Below are positions 8,557 through 18,183 of a stretch of 64,000 nucleotides of DNA, in pieces. The DNA is from Pseudomonas sp. GD04019 (GTDB taxonomy: Bacteria > Pseudomonadota > Gammaproteobacteria > Pseudomonadales > Pseudomonadaceae). Made by a program: the position numbers and the translations under genes. Numbering within the stretch: position 1 is the first letter of the stretch; every line of letters starts with the position of its first letter. Below the pieces are notes generated by a model, which made no database searches, was not told the origin of the DNA, and worked only from the letters and a program-made list of their open reading frames with translations. The stretch lies in assembly GCF_029837695.1 (NCBI RefSeq), contig NZ_JAOEEA010000001.1, positions 1-64,000 on the forward strand, given 5' to 3'.

Positions 8557-10311
8557 ATGAAAAGAGCACTACTGGCGAGCTCGTTGGCTTTTTCCTCAAT
8601 GGAAGCCATGGCCGCCGCTGACCTGATCCTGTTCAACGGCCAGGTCTTCACCGCCGAGTCCGGCCAACCACGTGCCCAGGCCGTGGCGGTGGAAGACGGC
8701 AAGATCCTCGAAGTCGGCAGCGATGCGCAGATCCTCGCCCTGGCCGATGCCGATACCCGCCGCGTCGACCTGGCCGGCAAGGTGCTGATGCCCGGCATGA
8801 TCGACACCCACAGCCACCCGGTGATGGGCGCCCTGGCCAGCCTGCGCGCCAACCTGTACGACGAGGTCAAGCCGCTGGCCGAGCTGGAACAGTGGATCAT
8901 CGAACAGGACCAGGCCGGCACCGCGCGCCTGGGCGACATCGTGGTGATCTCCGGGGCCAGCTCGGCGTACTGGAAGGACAGCCGCGCGCTGGCCAAGCGC
9001 TTCAACCAGGGCCGCTGGGCCGAGCAGCCGCTGGTGCTCGACGGCATCGACGGCCACACCGGCTGGGCCAACCAGGCCATGCTGCGCCGCGTCGGCATCG
9101 ACGCCGCGCTGATCAAGACCCTCGACGAGAAAGAGGCCAGCTACATCGAACACGAGGCGGACCTGACACCCACCGGCTACCTCAGCGAAACCGGCTGGGA
9201 CCGGGTGCGCAGCCAGCTGCCCAAGCCCTCGGACGCGATGATGCTGAAGGCCGCCCGCGAGGCCGTGCGGATCAATCTGGAAGTCGGCGTCACCGCCTGG
9301 ATGGACGCGGCGGCCAATGGCGGCGGCGAGCAATCGCTGTTCGAGATGCGGCCCACCACCCAGGACCTCGGCGTGCTGCCGCTGTACCGCACGCTGGCTG
9401 AAAAGGGTGAGCTGAATGTGCACGTGGCCGCCCTGCTGCTGACCCATCCGCAGAGCAAACCCGACGACCTCGCGGTGCAGGCCGACGTGATGCGCCAGTT
9501 CGCCGGCGTGCCCAACCTGACCTTCCCCGGCCTCAAGGTGTTTGTCGACGGCATCCTCGAATACCCGGGGCAGACCGCCGCGGTGATCGACCCGTACAGC
9601 AACAGCCACAAGCAGGGCCAGCTGCTGATCGACCCGCAAGGCTTCGGCCCGTTGCTGGCCGCCGCCGAGAAACGCGGCTGGATCGTGCATATGCATGCGG
9701 TCGGCGACAGGGCGGTGCGTGAATCGCTGAATGCCGTGCAGTACGCCCGCCAGCAGAGCCCGGCGCAGATACCGCACAGCATCAGCCACCTGCAGCTGGT
9801 CAATCCCAAGGAGTTCCCGCGCTTCAAGGAGCTCGGCGTGATCGCCTCCATGCAACTGCTGTGGGCCACCGCCGAGAGCTACACCGAGGAGCTGGTCAAA
9901 CCCTACGTCAGCGCCTACGCCTACCGCTTCCAGTACCCGGCGCGCTCGCTGCACAAGGCCGGCGCCACCATCGCCGGGGCCAGCGACTGGCCGGTGTCCA
10001 GCCCCAACCCGTGGAACGCCATCGCCCAGGCCAGCACCCGCCAGGGCCCGCTCGGCGTGCTCAACGCGGCCGAGAGCATCGACCGCGAGACCATGCTGCG
10101 CGCCTACACCATCAACGCCGCCAAGACCCTGCGCCTGGACGCCAGCATCGGCTCGCTGGCACCCGGCAAGCAGGCCGACCTGATCGTCCTCGACCGCGAC
10201 GTGTTCAAGGTCAGTGACGCCGAACTGTTCGACACCAAGGTGCTGCAAACCTGGTTCGCCGGCAAACCGGTGTACCAGGCCCCGAGCGAAGCAACCGCCC
10301 AACGCCAATAA
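8557..10311 (+). CDS. YtcJ-like amidohydrolase with signal peptide
   Basis: A 584-aa metal-dependent amidohydrolase of the YtcJ/imidazolonepropionase-like family. A short N-terminal hydrophobic stretch ending AMA-A (residues ~1-20) suggests export. The metal site begins with DTHSHPV (His 85 and 87). HMHAVGDRAV and the late SDWPVSSPNPW contribute further ligands. The C-terminal SLAPGKQADLIVLDRD is the family hallmark. AGAGGG precedes the ATG. It probably hydrolyses a periplasmic amide or cyclic substrate; the specificity is unknown. It is followed by an outer-membrane protein gene. Confidence 0.9.
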   Translation: MKRALLASSLAFSSMEAMAAADLILFNGQVFTAESGQPRAQAVAVEDGKILEVGSDAQILALADADTRRVDLAGKVLMPGMIDTHSHPVMGALASLRANLYDEVKPLAELEQWIIEQDQAGTARLGDIVVISGASSAYWKDSRALAKRFNQGRWAEQPLVLDGIDGHTGWANQAMLRRVGIDAALIKTLDEKEASYIEHEADLTPTGYLSETGWDRVRSQLPKPSDAMMLKAAREAVRINLEVGVTAWMDAAANGGGEQSLFEMRPTTQDLGVLPLYRTLAEKGELNVHVAALLLTHPQSKPDDLAVQADVMRQFAGVPNLTFPGLKVFVDGILEYPGQTAAVIDPYSNSHKQGQLLIDPQGFGPLLAAAEKRGWIVHMHAVGDRAVRESLNAVQYARQQSPAQIPHSISHLQLVNPKEFPRFKELGVIASMQLLWATAESYTEELVKPYVSAYAYRFQYPARSLHKAGATIAGASDWPVSSPNPWNAIAQASTRQGPLGVLNAAESIDRETMLRAYTINAAKTLRLDASIGSLAPGKQADLIVLDRDVFKVSDAELFDTKVLQTWFAGKPVYQAPSEATAQRQ

Positions 10312-10407
10312 GCCCCACCCCACCGCCTCCACCGTGCGCCTCTGGCCGTGCGGCGGAGCGGCTCGCCCTGAACTGCCGACCTAATAACCACAACACAAGG
10401 CTATTCC

Positions 10408-11151
10408 ATGCGCATCCATCGCCACCTCACCCTGGCCCTCCTGGCCGGCTGTGCCCTGCAAGCCCAGGCCATCGAGCTCAACGAGCAGTTCTCCCTGGCC
10501 ATCACCCCTACCCTCGCCAGCGACTACCGCAACAGCGGCATCTCGCAGACCCTGGGCGACCCCGCCGCCCAGCTCGACCTGATGCTCAGCCATGCCAGCG
10601 GCCTGTATGCCGGGGTGTGGACCAGCAACGTCGACTTCGGCCACGACTGGGAGAATGACGACCACTTCGGCACCCGCCAGGAGATCGACTACTACCTCGG
10701 CTACTACTGGCAGATCGGCGACGCCATCAGCCTGGACGGCTACTACAACCGCTCCACCTTCCCCGGCGAAAGCCAGTTCAACGGCAGCGACATCTACCTG
10801 ACCTTGGAGGCCTACGGCCTGTTCGTCGGCGGCAAGCATTCCCACGACACCGAGCAGACCGCCTTCACCCGCTACGCCGGCTACCGCACCCAACTGCCGC
10901 TGGAGATCGGCCTGGAGCTGCGCTGGGAAAACGTCGACTACAAGGACGGAGTGTTCTTCAACGCCGACTACAGCGACTCGCGCGAGGACTACGACAACTG
11001 GCAGCTCTCGCTCAACCGCGAACTGGCCGGCGTGACCTGGGGCGTCAGCTACGTCGACACCGACCTGTCGGACGCCGAATGCCTGAGCTTCATGGGCTAC
11101 GAGGACCTGTGCGGTGCCGACCTGGTGGTGAGCGCCAGCAAGACCTTCTGA
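10408..11151 (+). CDS. TorF family putative porin
   Basis: A 247-aa protein with a signal peptide (cleavage near ALQAQA-IE, ~residue 23). The alternating-residue beta-strand pattern and TLASDYRNSGISQT near the N-terminus are typical of the TIGR02001 outer-membrane family. It ends in Phe (SASKTF), as many beta-barrel proteins do. It is 96 bp downstream of the exported amidohydrolase and probably in the same unit, suggesting a channel for its substrate or product. The transport function is family inference. Confidence 0.88.
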   Translation: MRIHRHLTLALLAGCALQAQAIELNEQFSLAITPTLASDYRNSGISQTLGDPAAQLDLMLSHASGLYAGVWTSNVDFGHDWENDDHFGTRQEIDYYLGYYWQIGDAISLDGYYNRSTFPGESQFNGSDIYLTLEAYGLFVGGKHSHDTEQTAFTRYAGYRTQLPLEIGLELRWENVDYKDGVFFNADYSDSREDYDNWQLSLNRELAGVTWGVSYVDTDLSDAECLSFMGYEDLCGADLVVSASKTF

Positions 11152-11160
11152 TCGGCGCCA

Positions 11161-11260
11161 TGCGTAGGGCGAACGCAGACCGCGCAACCCCGAGACTACC
11201 CTCGCGGGTTACACCCGTCCTACGCATGCAGTCAAGGTGTAGGGCGGGTGCAACCCGCGC
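11161..11260. repeat. REP-like repeat cluster (family C)
   Basis: Three related blocks with a GTAGGGCGGGTGCAACCCGCG core: a degenerate one at 11161-11184, an inverted one at 11203-11226 and a forward one at 11237-11260. TGCGTAGG/CCTACGCA close one hairpin. It fills most of the 234-bp gap between the porin and DMT genes; no gene is visible there. Confidence 0.7.
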
Positions 11261-11385
11261 ATCTGACCATCGCGAATCTCACCGGCTCCAGGCTGAGATA
11301 ACTGTATGGTCGATTTGAAAGTCAGCTGCGGATTGCGCTGCCATCGCGGCGGCGTAAGCTGGCGGCTCCTGCCTGGAGCCGCTCC

Positions 11386-12291
11386 ATGAAACCCGCCGAC
11401 CTGTTCCGTCTGCTGCTGCTCGCCGCCATCTGGGGCGCCAGCTTCCTGTTCATGCGCATCACCGTGCCGGTGCTGGGCAGCCTGCCCACCGCCTTCTTCC
11501 GCGCCAGCCTCGGCGCCCTCGGCCTGTTCGCCTTCCTCCTGGTACTGCGCCCGGCCTGGAACTTCCACGGCAAATTCCGCGCCTGCCTGGTGCTGGGCGT
11601 AATCAACGCCGGCCTGCCCTCGGTGATGTACTGCCTGGCCGCATTGGTGCTGCCGGCCGGCTACTCGTCGATCTTCAACGCCACCACGCCGCTGATGGGT
11701 GTGCTGATCGGCGCACTGTTCTTCAGCGAGGCGATGACCCCGAGCAAGGCCGCCGGCGTGGCGCTGGGCCTGTTCGGCGTGGCCGTGCTGACCCGCACCG
11801 GCCCGGTGGCCTTCGACCTGCCGCTGCTGCTGGGCGCCGCCGCCTGCCTGGTAGCGACCATCTGCTACGGCTTCGCCGGCTTCCTCACCCGCCGCTGGAT
11901 CGGCCAGCAGGGCGGCCTGGACAACCGCCTCACCGCCTTCGCCAGCCTGGTCGGTGCCAGCCTGTTCCAGCTGCCACTGCTGGCCGGCAGCCTAGCCTGG
12001 CAGATGCCCACCAGCTGGGGCGGGCCCGAAGTGTGGTTGTCGCTGGCCGCCCTCGGCCTGGTCTGCACCGCGTTCGCCTACGTCCTGTACTTCCGCTTGC
12101 TGGCCGATATCGGCCCGATCAAGGCCTCCACCACCACCTTCCTGATACCGCCATTCGGCGTGCTATGGGGCGCCCTGCTGCTGGGCGAGCCACTGAGCTG
12201 GGCCTATCTGCCGGGCTGCGCGCTGATTGCGGTGGCGTTGTGGCTGGTGGTACGGCCGAGTGCGCCGGGGGTGGCGCCGGCCAAAGCGTGA
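11386..12291 (+). CDS. DMT/EamA family transporter
   Basis: A 301-aa, ten-segment membrane protein with two EamA repeats (residues ~10-140 and ~150-290). The second repeat has the usual APLFGVLWG-like stretch (here IPPFGVLWGALLLGE). Members export or import small metabolites and amino acids across the inner membrane. A repeat-rich 234-bp gap separates it from the porin gene, so co-regulation with the amidohydrolase is uncertain. Confidence 0.9.
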   Translation: MKPADLFRLLLLAAIWGASFLFMRITVPVLGSLPTAFFRASLGALGLFAFLLVLRPAWNFHGKFRACLVLGVINAGLPSVMYCLAALVLPAGYSSIFNATTPLMGVLIGALFFSEAMTPSKAAGVALGLFGVAVLTRTGPVAFDLPLLLGAAACLVATICYGFAGFLTRRWIGQQGGLDNRLTAFASLVGASLFQLPLLAGSLAWQMPTSWGGPEVWLSLAALGLVCTAFAYVLYFRLLADIGPIKASTTTFLIPPFGVLWGALLLGEPLSWAYLPGCALIAVALWLVVRPSAPGVAPAKA

Positions 12292-12321
12292 ACTCGGAGA
12301 GTCGGAGCCCTGCAGACCAGT

Positions 12322-12355
12322 CCCCTCTCCCTCCGGGAGAGGGTTAGGGTGAGGG
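12322..12355. repeat. Hairpin repeat family A, copy 2
   Basis: CCCTCTCCCTCCGGGAGAGGG followed by TTAGGGTGAGGG. It is in the orientation opposite to the copy at 12388, so the two form an inverted pair between the DMT transporter and cysK. Confidence 0.75.
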
Positions 12356-12387
12356 CCCTGCAGGCAACTCGCAGTTGCCGGATATAA

Positions 12388-12421
12388 CCCCACCCCCACC
12401 CCTCTCCCAAAGGGAGAGGGG
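12388..12421. repeat. Hairpin repeat family A, copy 3
   Basis: CCCCACCCCCACCCCTCTCCC-AAA-GGGAGAGGGG. Inverted partner of the preceding copy; it sits just before the cysK terminator. Confidence 0.75.
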
Positions 12422-12426
12422 ATACA

Positions 12427-12452
12427 AAAAAGCCGCCCGAGGGCGGCTTTTT
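12427..12452. terminator. Bidirectional terminator, DMT transporter / cysK
   Basis: AAAAAGCCGCCC-GA-GGGCGGCTTTTT, a perfect 12-bp stem with T-tracts on both strands, lies between the convergent genes. It would serve cysK (minus strand) and also the DMT transporter. Confidence 0.9.
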
Positions 12453-12469
12453 CATAGCGGTGCAATTGC

Positions 12470-13444
<975 letters not shown>

Positions 13445-13579
13445 GATCCTTTGTCCTTGTGGAAAACCGAGGCCAAACAGCCTAAGCCCGGCCGCGCGGA
13501 TCGTCCAGCGCAGACGGGTCGAACTCCGCGCCACGTTGGGCAGTCCATCAACAAACACCCGCTGCGACGGACGCCAACC

Positions 13580-14653
13580 ATGAAACGCCGCTACAGCCTG
13601 CCGCTCTATATCGTGCTCGGCCTGCTCGCTCTACTGCTGGTCCTGCACCTGACCCTGCCCTACCTGGTCCGCGACTACCTCAATGAAAAGCTGGCGGACA
13701 TGGGCGACTACCGTGGCCAGGTCGCCGACGTGGACCTGGCCTGGTGGCGCGGTGCCTACCGGATCAACGGCCTGCAGATCGTCAAGGTCGACGGTGACGT
13801 GCCGGTACCGCTGCTGGACGCCCCGGCCATCGACCTGGCGGTGAGCTGGCACGCCCTGTGGTACGACCATGGTGTGGTAGCCAAGGTAGTGTTCGAGAGC
13901 CCCGAACTGAACTTCGTCGATGGCGGCGAGCGCCCCGAGGATACCCAGACCGGTGCCGGCGTGGACTGGCGCGCCCAGCTGGAGAAGCTGCTGCCGATCA
14001 CCCTTAACGAGATTCGCGTGGTCAACGGCCGCATCACCTTCCGCAACTTCACCTCGCAACCGCCGGTGGACCTGCAGGCCAGCGACGTCAACGCCAGCCT
14101 GTACAACCTAACCAACGTCGCCGACGAGCGCGGCGAGCGGGTGGCGCGCTTCGAAGGCCGCGCCCTCCTACTCGACCACGCGCCGCTGGAGGCCACCGCG
14201 GTGTTCGACCCCTTCGAGAACTTCGAGGACTTCGAATTCCGCCTGCGCGCCACCGACGTAGAACTGCGCCGGCTCAACGACTTCTCCAGTGCCTATGGAA
14301 AATTCGACTTCAACGCCGGCAGCGGCGATATCGTGATCGAGGCCACCGCCGACGAGGGGCAGCTCAGTGGTTACATCAAGCCGCTGCTGCGCGATGTCGA
14401 CGTATTCAACTGGCAGCAGGACGTGGAACAGGAATCCAAGGGCTTCTTCCGCTCCATCTGGGAGGCCCTGGTCGGCGGCAGCGAAACGCTGCTGAAGAAC
14501 CAGCAGAAGAATCAGTTCGCCACGCGCGTGGAGCTGTCAGGCAGCGTCAGGGACCAGGACGTCAGCCCCTTCCAGGCCTTTATCGCCATCCTGCGTAACG
14601 GCTTCGTTCAAGCGTTCAATGCACGCTACGAGAACGCCCCGCCGGAGCGTTGA
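13580..14653 (+). CDS. DUF748-type membrane-anchored protein
   Basis: A 357-aa protein with one N-terminal membrane anchor (residues ~8-28, very Leu-rich) and a long periplasmic region of DUF748/AsmA-like character. The repeated beta segments include the [10 protein letters not shown] stretch and an [15 protein letters not shown] stretch. Such proteins are thought to work in the cell envelope, some in lipid transport; no function is established for this one. It is divergent from cysK (135-bp spacer). The ATG at 13580 is the only sensible start, since upstream sequence in frame is antisense to cysK. Confidence 0.82.
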   Translation: MKRRYSLPLYIVLGLLALLLVLHLTLPYLVRDYLNEKLADMGDYRGQVADVDLAWWRGAYRINGLQIVKVDGDVPVPLLDAPAIDLAVSWHALWYDHGVVAKVVFESPELNFVDGGERPEDTQTGAGVDWRAQLEKLLPITLNEIRVVNGRITFRNFTSQPPVDLQASDVNASLYNLTNVADERGERVARFEGRALLLDHAPLEATAVFDPFENFEDFEFRLRATDVELRRLNDFSSAYGKFDFNAGSGDIVIEATADEGQLSGYIKPLLRDVDVFNWQQDVEQESKGFFRSIWEALVGGSETLLKNQQKNQFATRVELSGSVRDQDVSPFQAFIAILRNGFVQAFNARYENAPPER

Positions 14654-14740
14654 TGCACTGTTGGTTGGTACGCAGAGAAACACCAGTGGGTTGCTGTCCT
14701 GGCCGCTGTGGAGCCGCATCCTTCTCCTGAGCGGCAAAGA

Positions 14741-14941
14741 TCAACTCTGCAACTCATCATTGAAGATCGACTCGATGGGCAGCCCGAACACCCTGGCGAT
14801 GCGAAACGCCAGCGGCAGGCTCGGGTCGTACTTGCCGGTCTCGATGGCATTTACGCTCTGCCGCGACACCTCCAGCCGCTGGGCCAGTTCGGACTGGCTC
14901 CAGGCCCGCTCGGCACGCAGTTCCCTCAGGCGGTTGTGCAT
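14741..14941 (-). CDS. Small XRE-family regulator (HTH only)
   Basis: A 66-aa protein that is essentially a single Cro/CI-type HTH: LRAERAWSQSELAQRLEVSRQ, then VNAIETGKYDPSL. Small proteins of this type usually control the adjacent membrane-protein gene. Here the partner (14951-15340) lies 9 bp upstream in the same direction, so the regulator is probably the second gene of an autoregulated pair. Confidence 0.9.
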   Translation of the reverse strand: MHNRLRELRAERAWSQSELAQRLEVSRQSVNAIETGKYDPSLPLAFRIARVFGLPIESIFNDELQS

Positions 14942-14950
14942 GGCGGCTCC

Positions 14951-15340
14951 TCAGGCGTAACGCCAACGCACCAGGATGGATGTGAGGGCATAGGCAGCCC
15001 AGAAAGTGGGGAACGCCATGATCAGAGAGAAGCGCGGCCAACCAGCGTATTGCTCGAGAAAGCCCCAGGCCGTGAGCAGGCCGACCACCGCCCCGCCAGC
15101 CAGCAGCGCGGCACGCGACATCAGGAAACGCAGGAACTCGTCCGGCTCGCTGCGGATGTAGCGGTCGAACACATACAGCGAAGCCAGCAGCGGTATTGCC
15201 GGCGAAGCTGCGGCGACCACTCGCAGGGCGTAGGGCAGTTGCTGCAAGTCCACGCCCCAGCTGATCAGGGCAACCAGCGCGGCATACACCAGCATCAGTG
15301 ACGAGCAGGAAACGATATAGCGACGAGAAGCGATGTTCAT
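14951..15340 (-). CDS. Small integral membrane protein, partner of XRE regulator
   Basis: A 129-aa protein with four hydrophobic segments arranged in two hairpins. I do not recognise the family. The start at 15340 (MNIASRRYIV) has GGAG 9 nt upstream; an alternative start at 15412 would add 24 residues but covers the likely promoter. It sits first in a two-gene unit with an XRE regulator, a common arrangement for small stress or immunity membrane proteins. Function unknown. Confidence 0.72.
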   Translation of the reverse strand: MNIASRRYIVSCSSLMLVYAALVALISWGVDLQQLPYALRVVAAASPAIPLLASLYVFDRYIRSEPDEFLRFLMSRAALLAGGAVVGLLTAWGFLEQYAGWPRFSLIMAFPTFWAAYALTSILVRWRYA

Positions 15341-15370
15341 GGCGGCAGCTCCAGATCCGATGTCAAGCAA

Positions 15371-15399
15371 ACTTAACACTCGATCTTTCAAAATGTAAA
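15371..15399 (-). promoter_or_regulatory. Candidate promoter of the membrane-protein/XRE pair
   Basis: On the minus strand TTTACA (15394-15399) is separated by 17 bp from TTAAGT (15371-15376), upstream of the start at 15340. The -10 is poor. A GCTCG/CGAGC dyad (15400-15404 and 15414-15418) lies just upstream and could be the XRE operator. Confidence 0.35.
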
Positions 15400-15573
15400 G
15401 CTCGCTTGTCATTCGAGCGGCTTTTTGGCCATTTCCCAGCCTGACCCGCCATTCAGTGACTGAATGGCGCGTCTGCGTTCACAGTCCCCCGCCGCGCGCG
15501 TTATAGTCGGGGCTTCAGTCACTACCGAACCAGCCGGCAGCGCCCCGTGGCGCGGTCGTTCGAGGATTTGCAG

Positions 15574-16419
15574 ATGAAGTTCGAAGGCACCCAGTCCTAC
15601 GTCGCCACCGACGACCTCAAGCTCGCGGTCAACGCCGCCATCACCCTGCAGCGCCCGCTGCTGGTCAAGGGCGAGCCGGGTACCGGCAAGACCATGCTGG
15701 CCGAGCAACTGTCCGCCGCCTTCGGCGCCAAACTGATCACCTGGCACATCAAGTCCACCACCAAGGCCCACCAGGGCCTGTACGAGTACGACGCGGTCAG
15801 CCGCCTGCGCGACTCGCAGCTGAACTCGGAGAAGGTCCACGACGTTCGCAACTACATCAAGAAGGGCAAGCTGTGGGAGGCCTTCGAGTCCGAGGAGCGG
15901 GTGATCCTGCTGATCGACGAGATCGACAAGGCCGACATCGAGTTCCCCAACGACCTGCTGCAAGAACTCGACAAGATGGAGTTCTACGTTTACGAGACCG
16001 ACGAGACGATTAAGGCCAAGCAGCGCCCGATCATCATCATCACCTCGAACAACGAGAAGGAACTGCCGGACGCCTTCCTGCGCCGCTGCTTCTTCCACTA
16101 CATCGCCTTCCCGGACCGCGACACCCTCAAGCGGATCGTCGACGTGCACTACCCGAACATCAGCGGCGAACTGGTTGCCGAGGCCCTCGACGTGTTCTTC
16201 GACGTGCGCAAGGTGCCGGGCCTGAAGAAGAAGCCGTCCACCAGCGAGCTCGTCGACTGGCTGAAGCTGCTGATGGCCGACAATATCGGCGAAGCCGTGC
16301 TGCGCGAGCGCGATCCGACCAAGGCCATCCCACCGCTGGCCGGCGCCCTGGTGAAGAACGAGCAGGACGTACAGCTGCTCGAGCGCCTGGCCTTCATGAG
16401 CCGCCGCGCCAGCCGCTGA
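15574..16419 (+). CDS. MoxR-family AAA+ ATPase
   Basis: A 281-aa MoxR-type ATPase. Walker A GEPGTGKT is near residue 35, Walker B is LLIDEIDKAD, and sensor 1 is IITSNNEKELPDAFLRR. MoxR proteins pair with VWA proteins to remodel or mature other proteins, and the VWA partner is at 16921. I chose the ATG at 15574 (MKFEGTQSYV); a GTG at 15547 is in frame but gives a non-family extension. A repeat and a GFA gene separate it from its partner. Confidence 0.93.
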   Translation: MKFEGTQSYVATDDLKLAVNAAITLQRPLLVKGEPGTGKTMLAEQLSAAFGAKLITWHIKSTTKAHQGLYEYDAVSRLRDSQLNSEKVHDVRNYIKKGKLWEAFESEERVILLIDEIDKADIEFPNDLLQELDKMEFYVYETDETIKAKQRPIIIITSNNEKELPDAFLRRCFFHYIAFPDRDTLKRIVDVHYPNISGELVAEALDVFFDVRKVPGLKKKPSTSELVDWLKLLMADNIGEAVLRERDPTKAIPPLAGALVKNEQDVQLLERLAFMSRRASR

Positions 16420-16429
16420 GCCATCGTTC

Positions 16430-16463
16430 ACCCTCTCCCTCCGGGAGAGGGCCGGGGTGAGGG
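16430..16463. repeat. Hairpin repeat family A, copy 4
   Basis: CCCTCTCCCTCCGGGAGAGGG then CCGGGGTGAGGG, 11 bp after the MoxR stop. A stable hairpin inside an otherwise operon-like run could lower expression of the downstream genes. Confidence 0.75.
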
Positions 16464-16492
16464 AAGCCCAGCCCACGCAAGAGGTATCCAGC

Positions 16493-16888
16493 ATGCATAG
16501 CGGCAGCTGCCTGTGCGGCGCAGTGAAGTATCAGCTCGATGCGCCCATCGAATCCGCCAGCCATTGCCATTGCAGCCAGTGCCGCAAGGCCCATGGCGCG
16601 GCGTTCGGCAGCTACGGCAACGTGCCCTGGAGCAGCTTCCGCTGGACCGCCGGCGAGGAATCGGTAGCCCGCTACCACTCCTCCCCCGGCGTGACCCGGA
16701 CCTTCTGCCGCCAGTGCGGCGCCACCTTGCAGTGGTACAGCGACCACGCCAACCCGGAAACGGTCGGCATCGCCCTGGGCACGCTGGACACGCCGCTGGG
16801 CCAGGTGCCGCAGAAACACATCTATTGCGAATCCAAGGCCGACTGGTACGCCATCGCCGACGGCCTGCCTCAGGAACGAAGCTCCTGA
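16493..16888 (+). CDS. GFA-family (Mss4-like) zinc protein
   Basis: A 131-aa protein of the glutathione-dependent formaldehyde-activating (GFA/CENP-V) fold. The zinc ligands are in CLCGA (Cys 6 and 8), CHCSQC (25, 27, 30) and FCRQCGA. Members bind structural zinc; some handle S-hydroxymethylglutathione, most are uncharacterised. It lies between moxR and its VWA partner, an unusual place. Start at 16493 rather than 16457 because MHSGSCLCGA is the family N-terminus. Confidence 0.88.
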   Translation: MHSGSCLCGAVKYQLDAPIESASHCHCSQCRKAHGAAFGSYGNVPWSSFRWTAGEESVARYHSSPGVTRTFCRQCGATLQWYSDHANPETVGIALGTLDTPLGQVPQKHIYCESKADWYAIADGLPQERSS

Positions 16889-16920
16889 GGCCTCACAGAT
16901 AAACAGACGAGGGTGCAGCC

Positions 16921-18099
16921 ATGCTGCTCAACCTGTTCAATGAAATGCGCGCGGCCAAGGTTCCGGTCTCGGTGCGCGAGCTGCTCGACCTGATCAACGC
17001 GCTGAAGCAGCACGTGATCTTCGCCGACATGGACGAGTTCTACTTCCTCGCCCGCACGGTGATGGTCAAGGACGAGCGCCACTTCGACAAGTTCGACCGC
17101 GCCTTCGCCGCCTACTTCAAGGGCCTGGAGAAGCTCGACGACTTCCTCGAGACCATGATCCCCGACGAATGGCTGCGCAAGGAATTCGAGCGCCACCTGA
17201 CCGACGAGGAACGCGCGCAGATCCAGTCCCTCGGCGGCCTGGACAAGCTGATCGAGGAGTTCAAGAAGCGCCTCGAAGAGCAGAAGGAACGCCACGCCGG
17301 CGGCAACAAGTGGATCGGCACCGGCGGCACCAGCCCGTTCGGCTCCGGCGGCTACAACCCGGAAGGCATCCGCGTCGGCGACGCCGGCAAGCGCCAGGGC
17401 AAGGCCGCCAAGGTGTGGGACCAACGCGAATACAAGAACCTCGACGACCAGGTCGAGCTGGGCACGCGCAACATCAAGGTGGCCCTGCGCCGCCTGCGCA
17501 AGTTCGCCCGCGAGGGCGCCGCGGAAGAATTCGACCTCGGCGGCACCATCGACCACACGGCCAAGGACGGCGGCCTGCTCAACATCCAGATGCGCCCGGA
17601 ACGGCGCAACACGGTGAAGCTGCTGTTGCTGTTCGATATCGGCGGCTCGATGGACGCGCACATCAAGGTCTGCGAGGAGCTGTTCTCGGCCTGCAAGACC
17701 GAGTTCAAGCACCTCGAGTACTTCTACTTCCACAACTGCGTCTACGAGAGCGTGTGGAAGAACAACCTGCGCCGCACCAGCGAACGCTTCTCCACCCTCG
17801 ACCTGCTGCATAAGTACGGCCCGGACTGGAAAATCATCTTCGTCGGCGACGCCGCCATGGCGCCCTACGAGATCACCCAGCCCGGCGGCAGCGTGGAGCA
17901 CTGGAACGAGGAAGCCGGGTATGTGTGGATCAAGCGCTTCATGGAGAAGTACAAGAAGCTCATCTGGATCAACCCCTATCCCAAGGACGCCTGGGGCTAC
18001 ACCGCGTCGACCAACATCATGCGCGAGCTGATCAACGACCAGATGCACCCGCTGACGCTGCGGGGCCTCGAGGAAGGGATGCGCTTCCTCTCCAAGTGA
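16921..18099 (+). CDS. VWA (CoxE-like) domain protein, MoxR partner
   Basis: A 392-aa cytoplasmic protein with a C-terminal von Willebrand A domain. The MIDAS-like motif is DIGGSMDAH (canonical DxSxS with Gly for the first Ser), so metal binding may be atypical. The N-terminal ~200 residues are helical and charged, and a Gly-rich linker (GTGGTSPFGSGG) follows. MoxR-VWA pairs act as chaperone-like complexes. It is 32 bp after the GFA gene, with a terminator directly downstream. Confidence 0.9.
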   Translation: MLLNLFNEMRAAKVPVSVRELLDLINALKQHVIFADMDEFYFLARTVMVKDERHFDKFDRAFAAYFKGLEKLDDFLETMIPDEWLRKEFERHLTDEERAQIQSLGGLDKLIEEFKKRLEEQKERHAGGNKWIGTGGTSPFGSGGYNPEGIRVGDAGKRQGKAAKVWDQREYKNLDDQVELGTRNIKVALRRLRKFAREGAAEEFDLGGTIDHTAKDGGLLNIQMRPERRNTVKLLLLFDIGGSMDAHIKVCEELFSACKTEFKHLEYFYFHNCVYESVWKNNLRRTSERFSTLDLLHKYGPDWKIIFVGDAAMAPYEITQPGGSVEHWNEEAGYVWIKRFMEKYKKLIWINPYPKDAWGYTASTNIMRELINDQMHPLTLRGLEEGMRFLSK

Positions 18100-18103
18100 C
18101 AAC

Positions 18104-18131
18104 GAACGGGCCCCTGAGGCCCGTTCTGCTT
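18104..18131 (+). terminator. Terminator after the VWA gene
   Basis: AACGGGCC (18105-18112), loop CCTGA, GGCCCGTT (18118-18125), then CTGCTTT. It begins 6 bp after the stop. Confidence 0.8.
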
Positions 18132-18183
18132 TGGGGCGAAAGCCGTTAGGCTTGGCGCGTTATCCCTTCGCAACGAGCCGATC

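Noticed and set aside
8596..10332. 578-codon open frame antisense to the exported amidohydrolase
   Set aside because: Typical GC-rich mirror frame: His/Gly/Gln/Val-rich composition, no family motif. The plus-strand gene has clear motifs.
11161..11260. Repeat cluster as a possible CRISPR
   Set aside because: Units are inverted and not regularly spaced; REP-like.
15547..15573. GTG start for MoxR nine codons upstream
   Set aside because: Family N-terminus begins at MKFEGTQ (15574) with a usable purine-rich site upstream.
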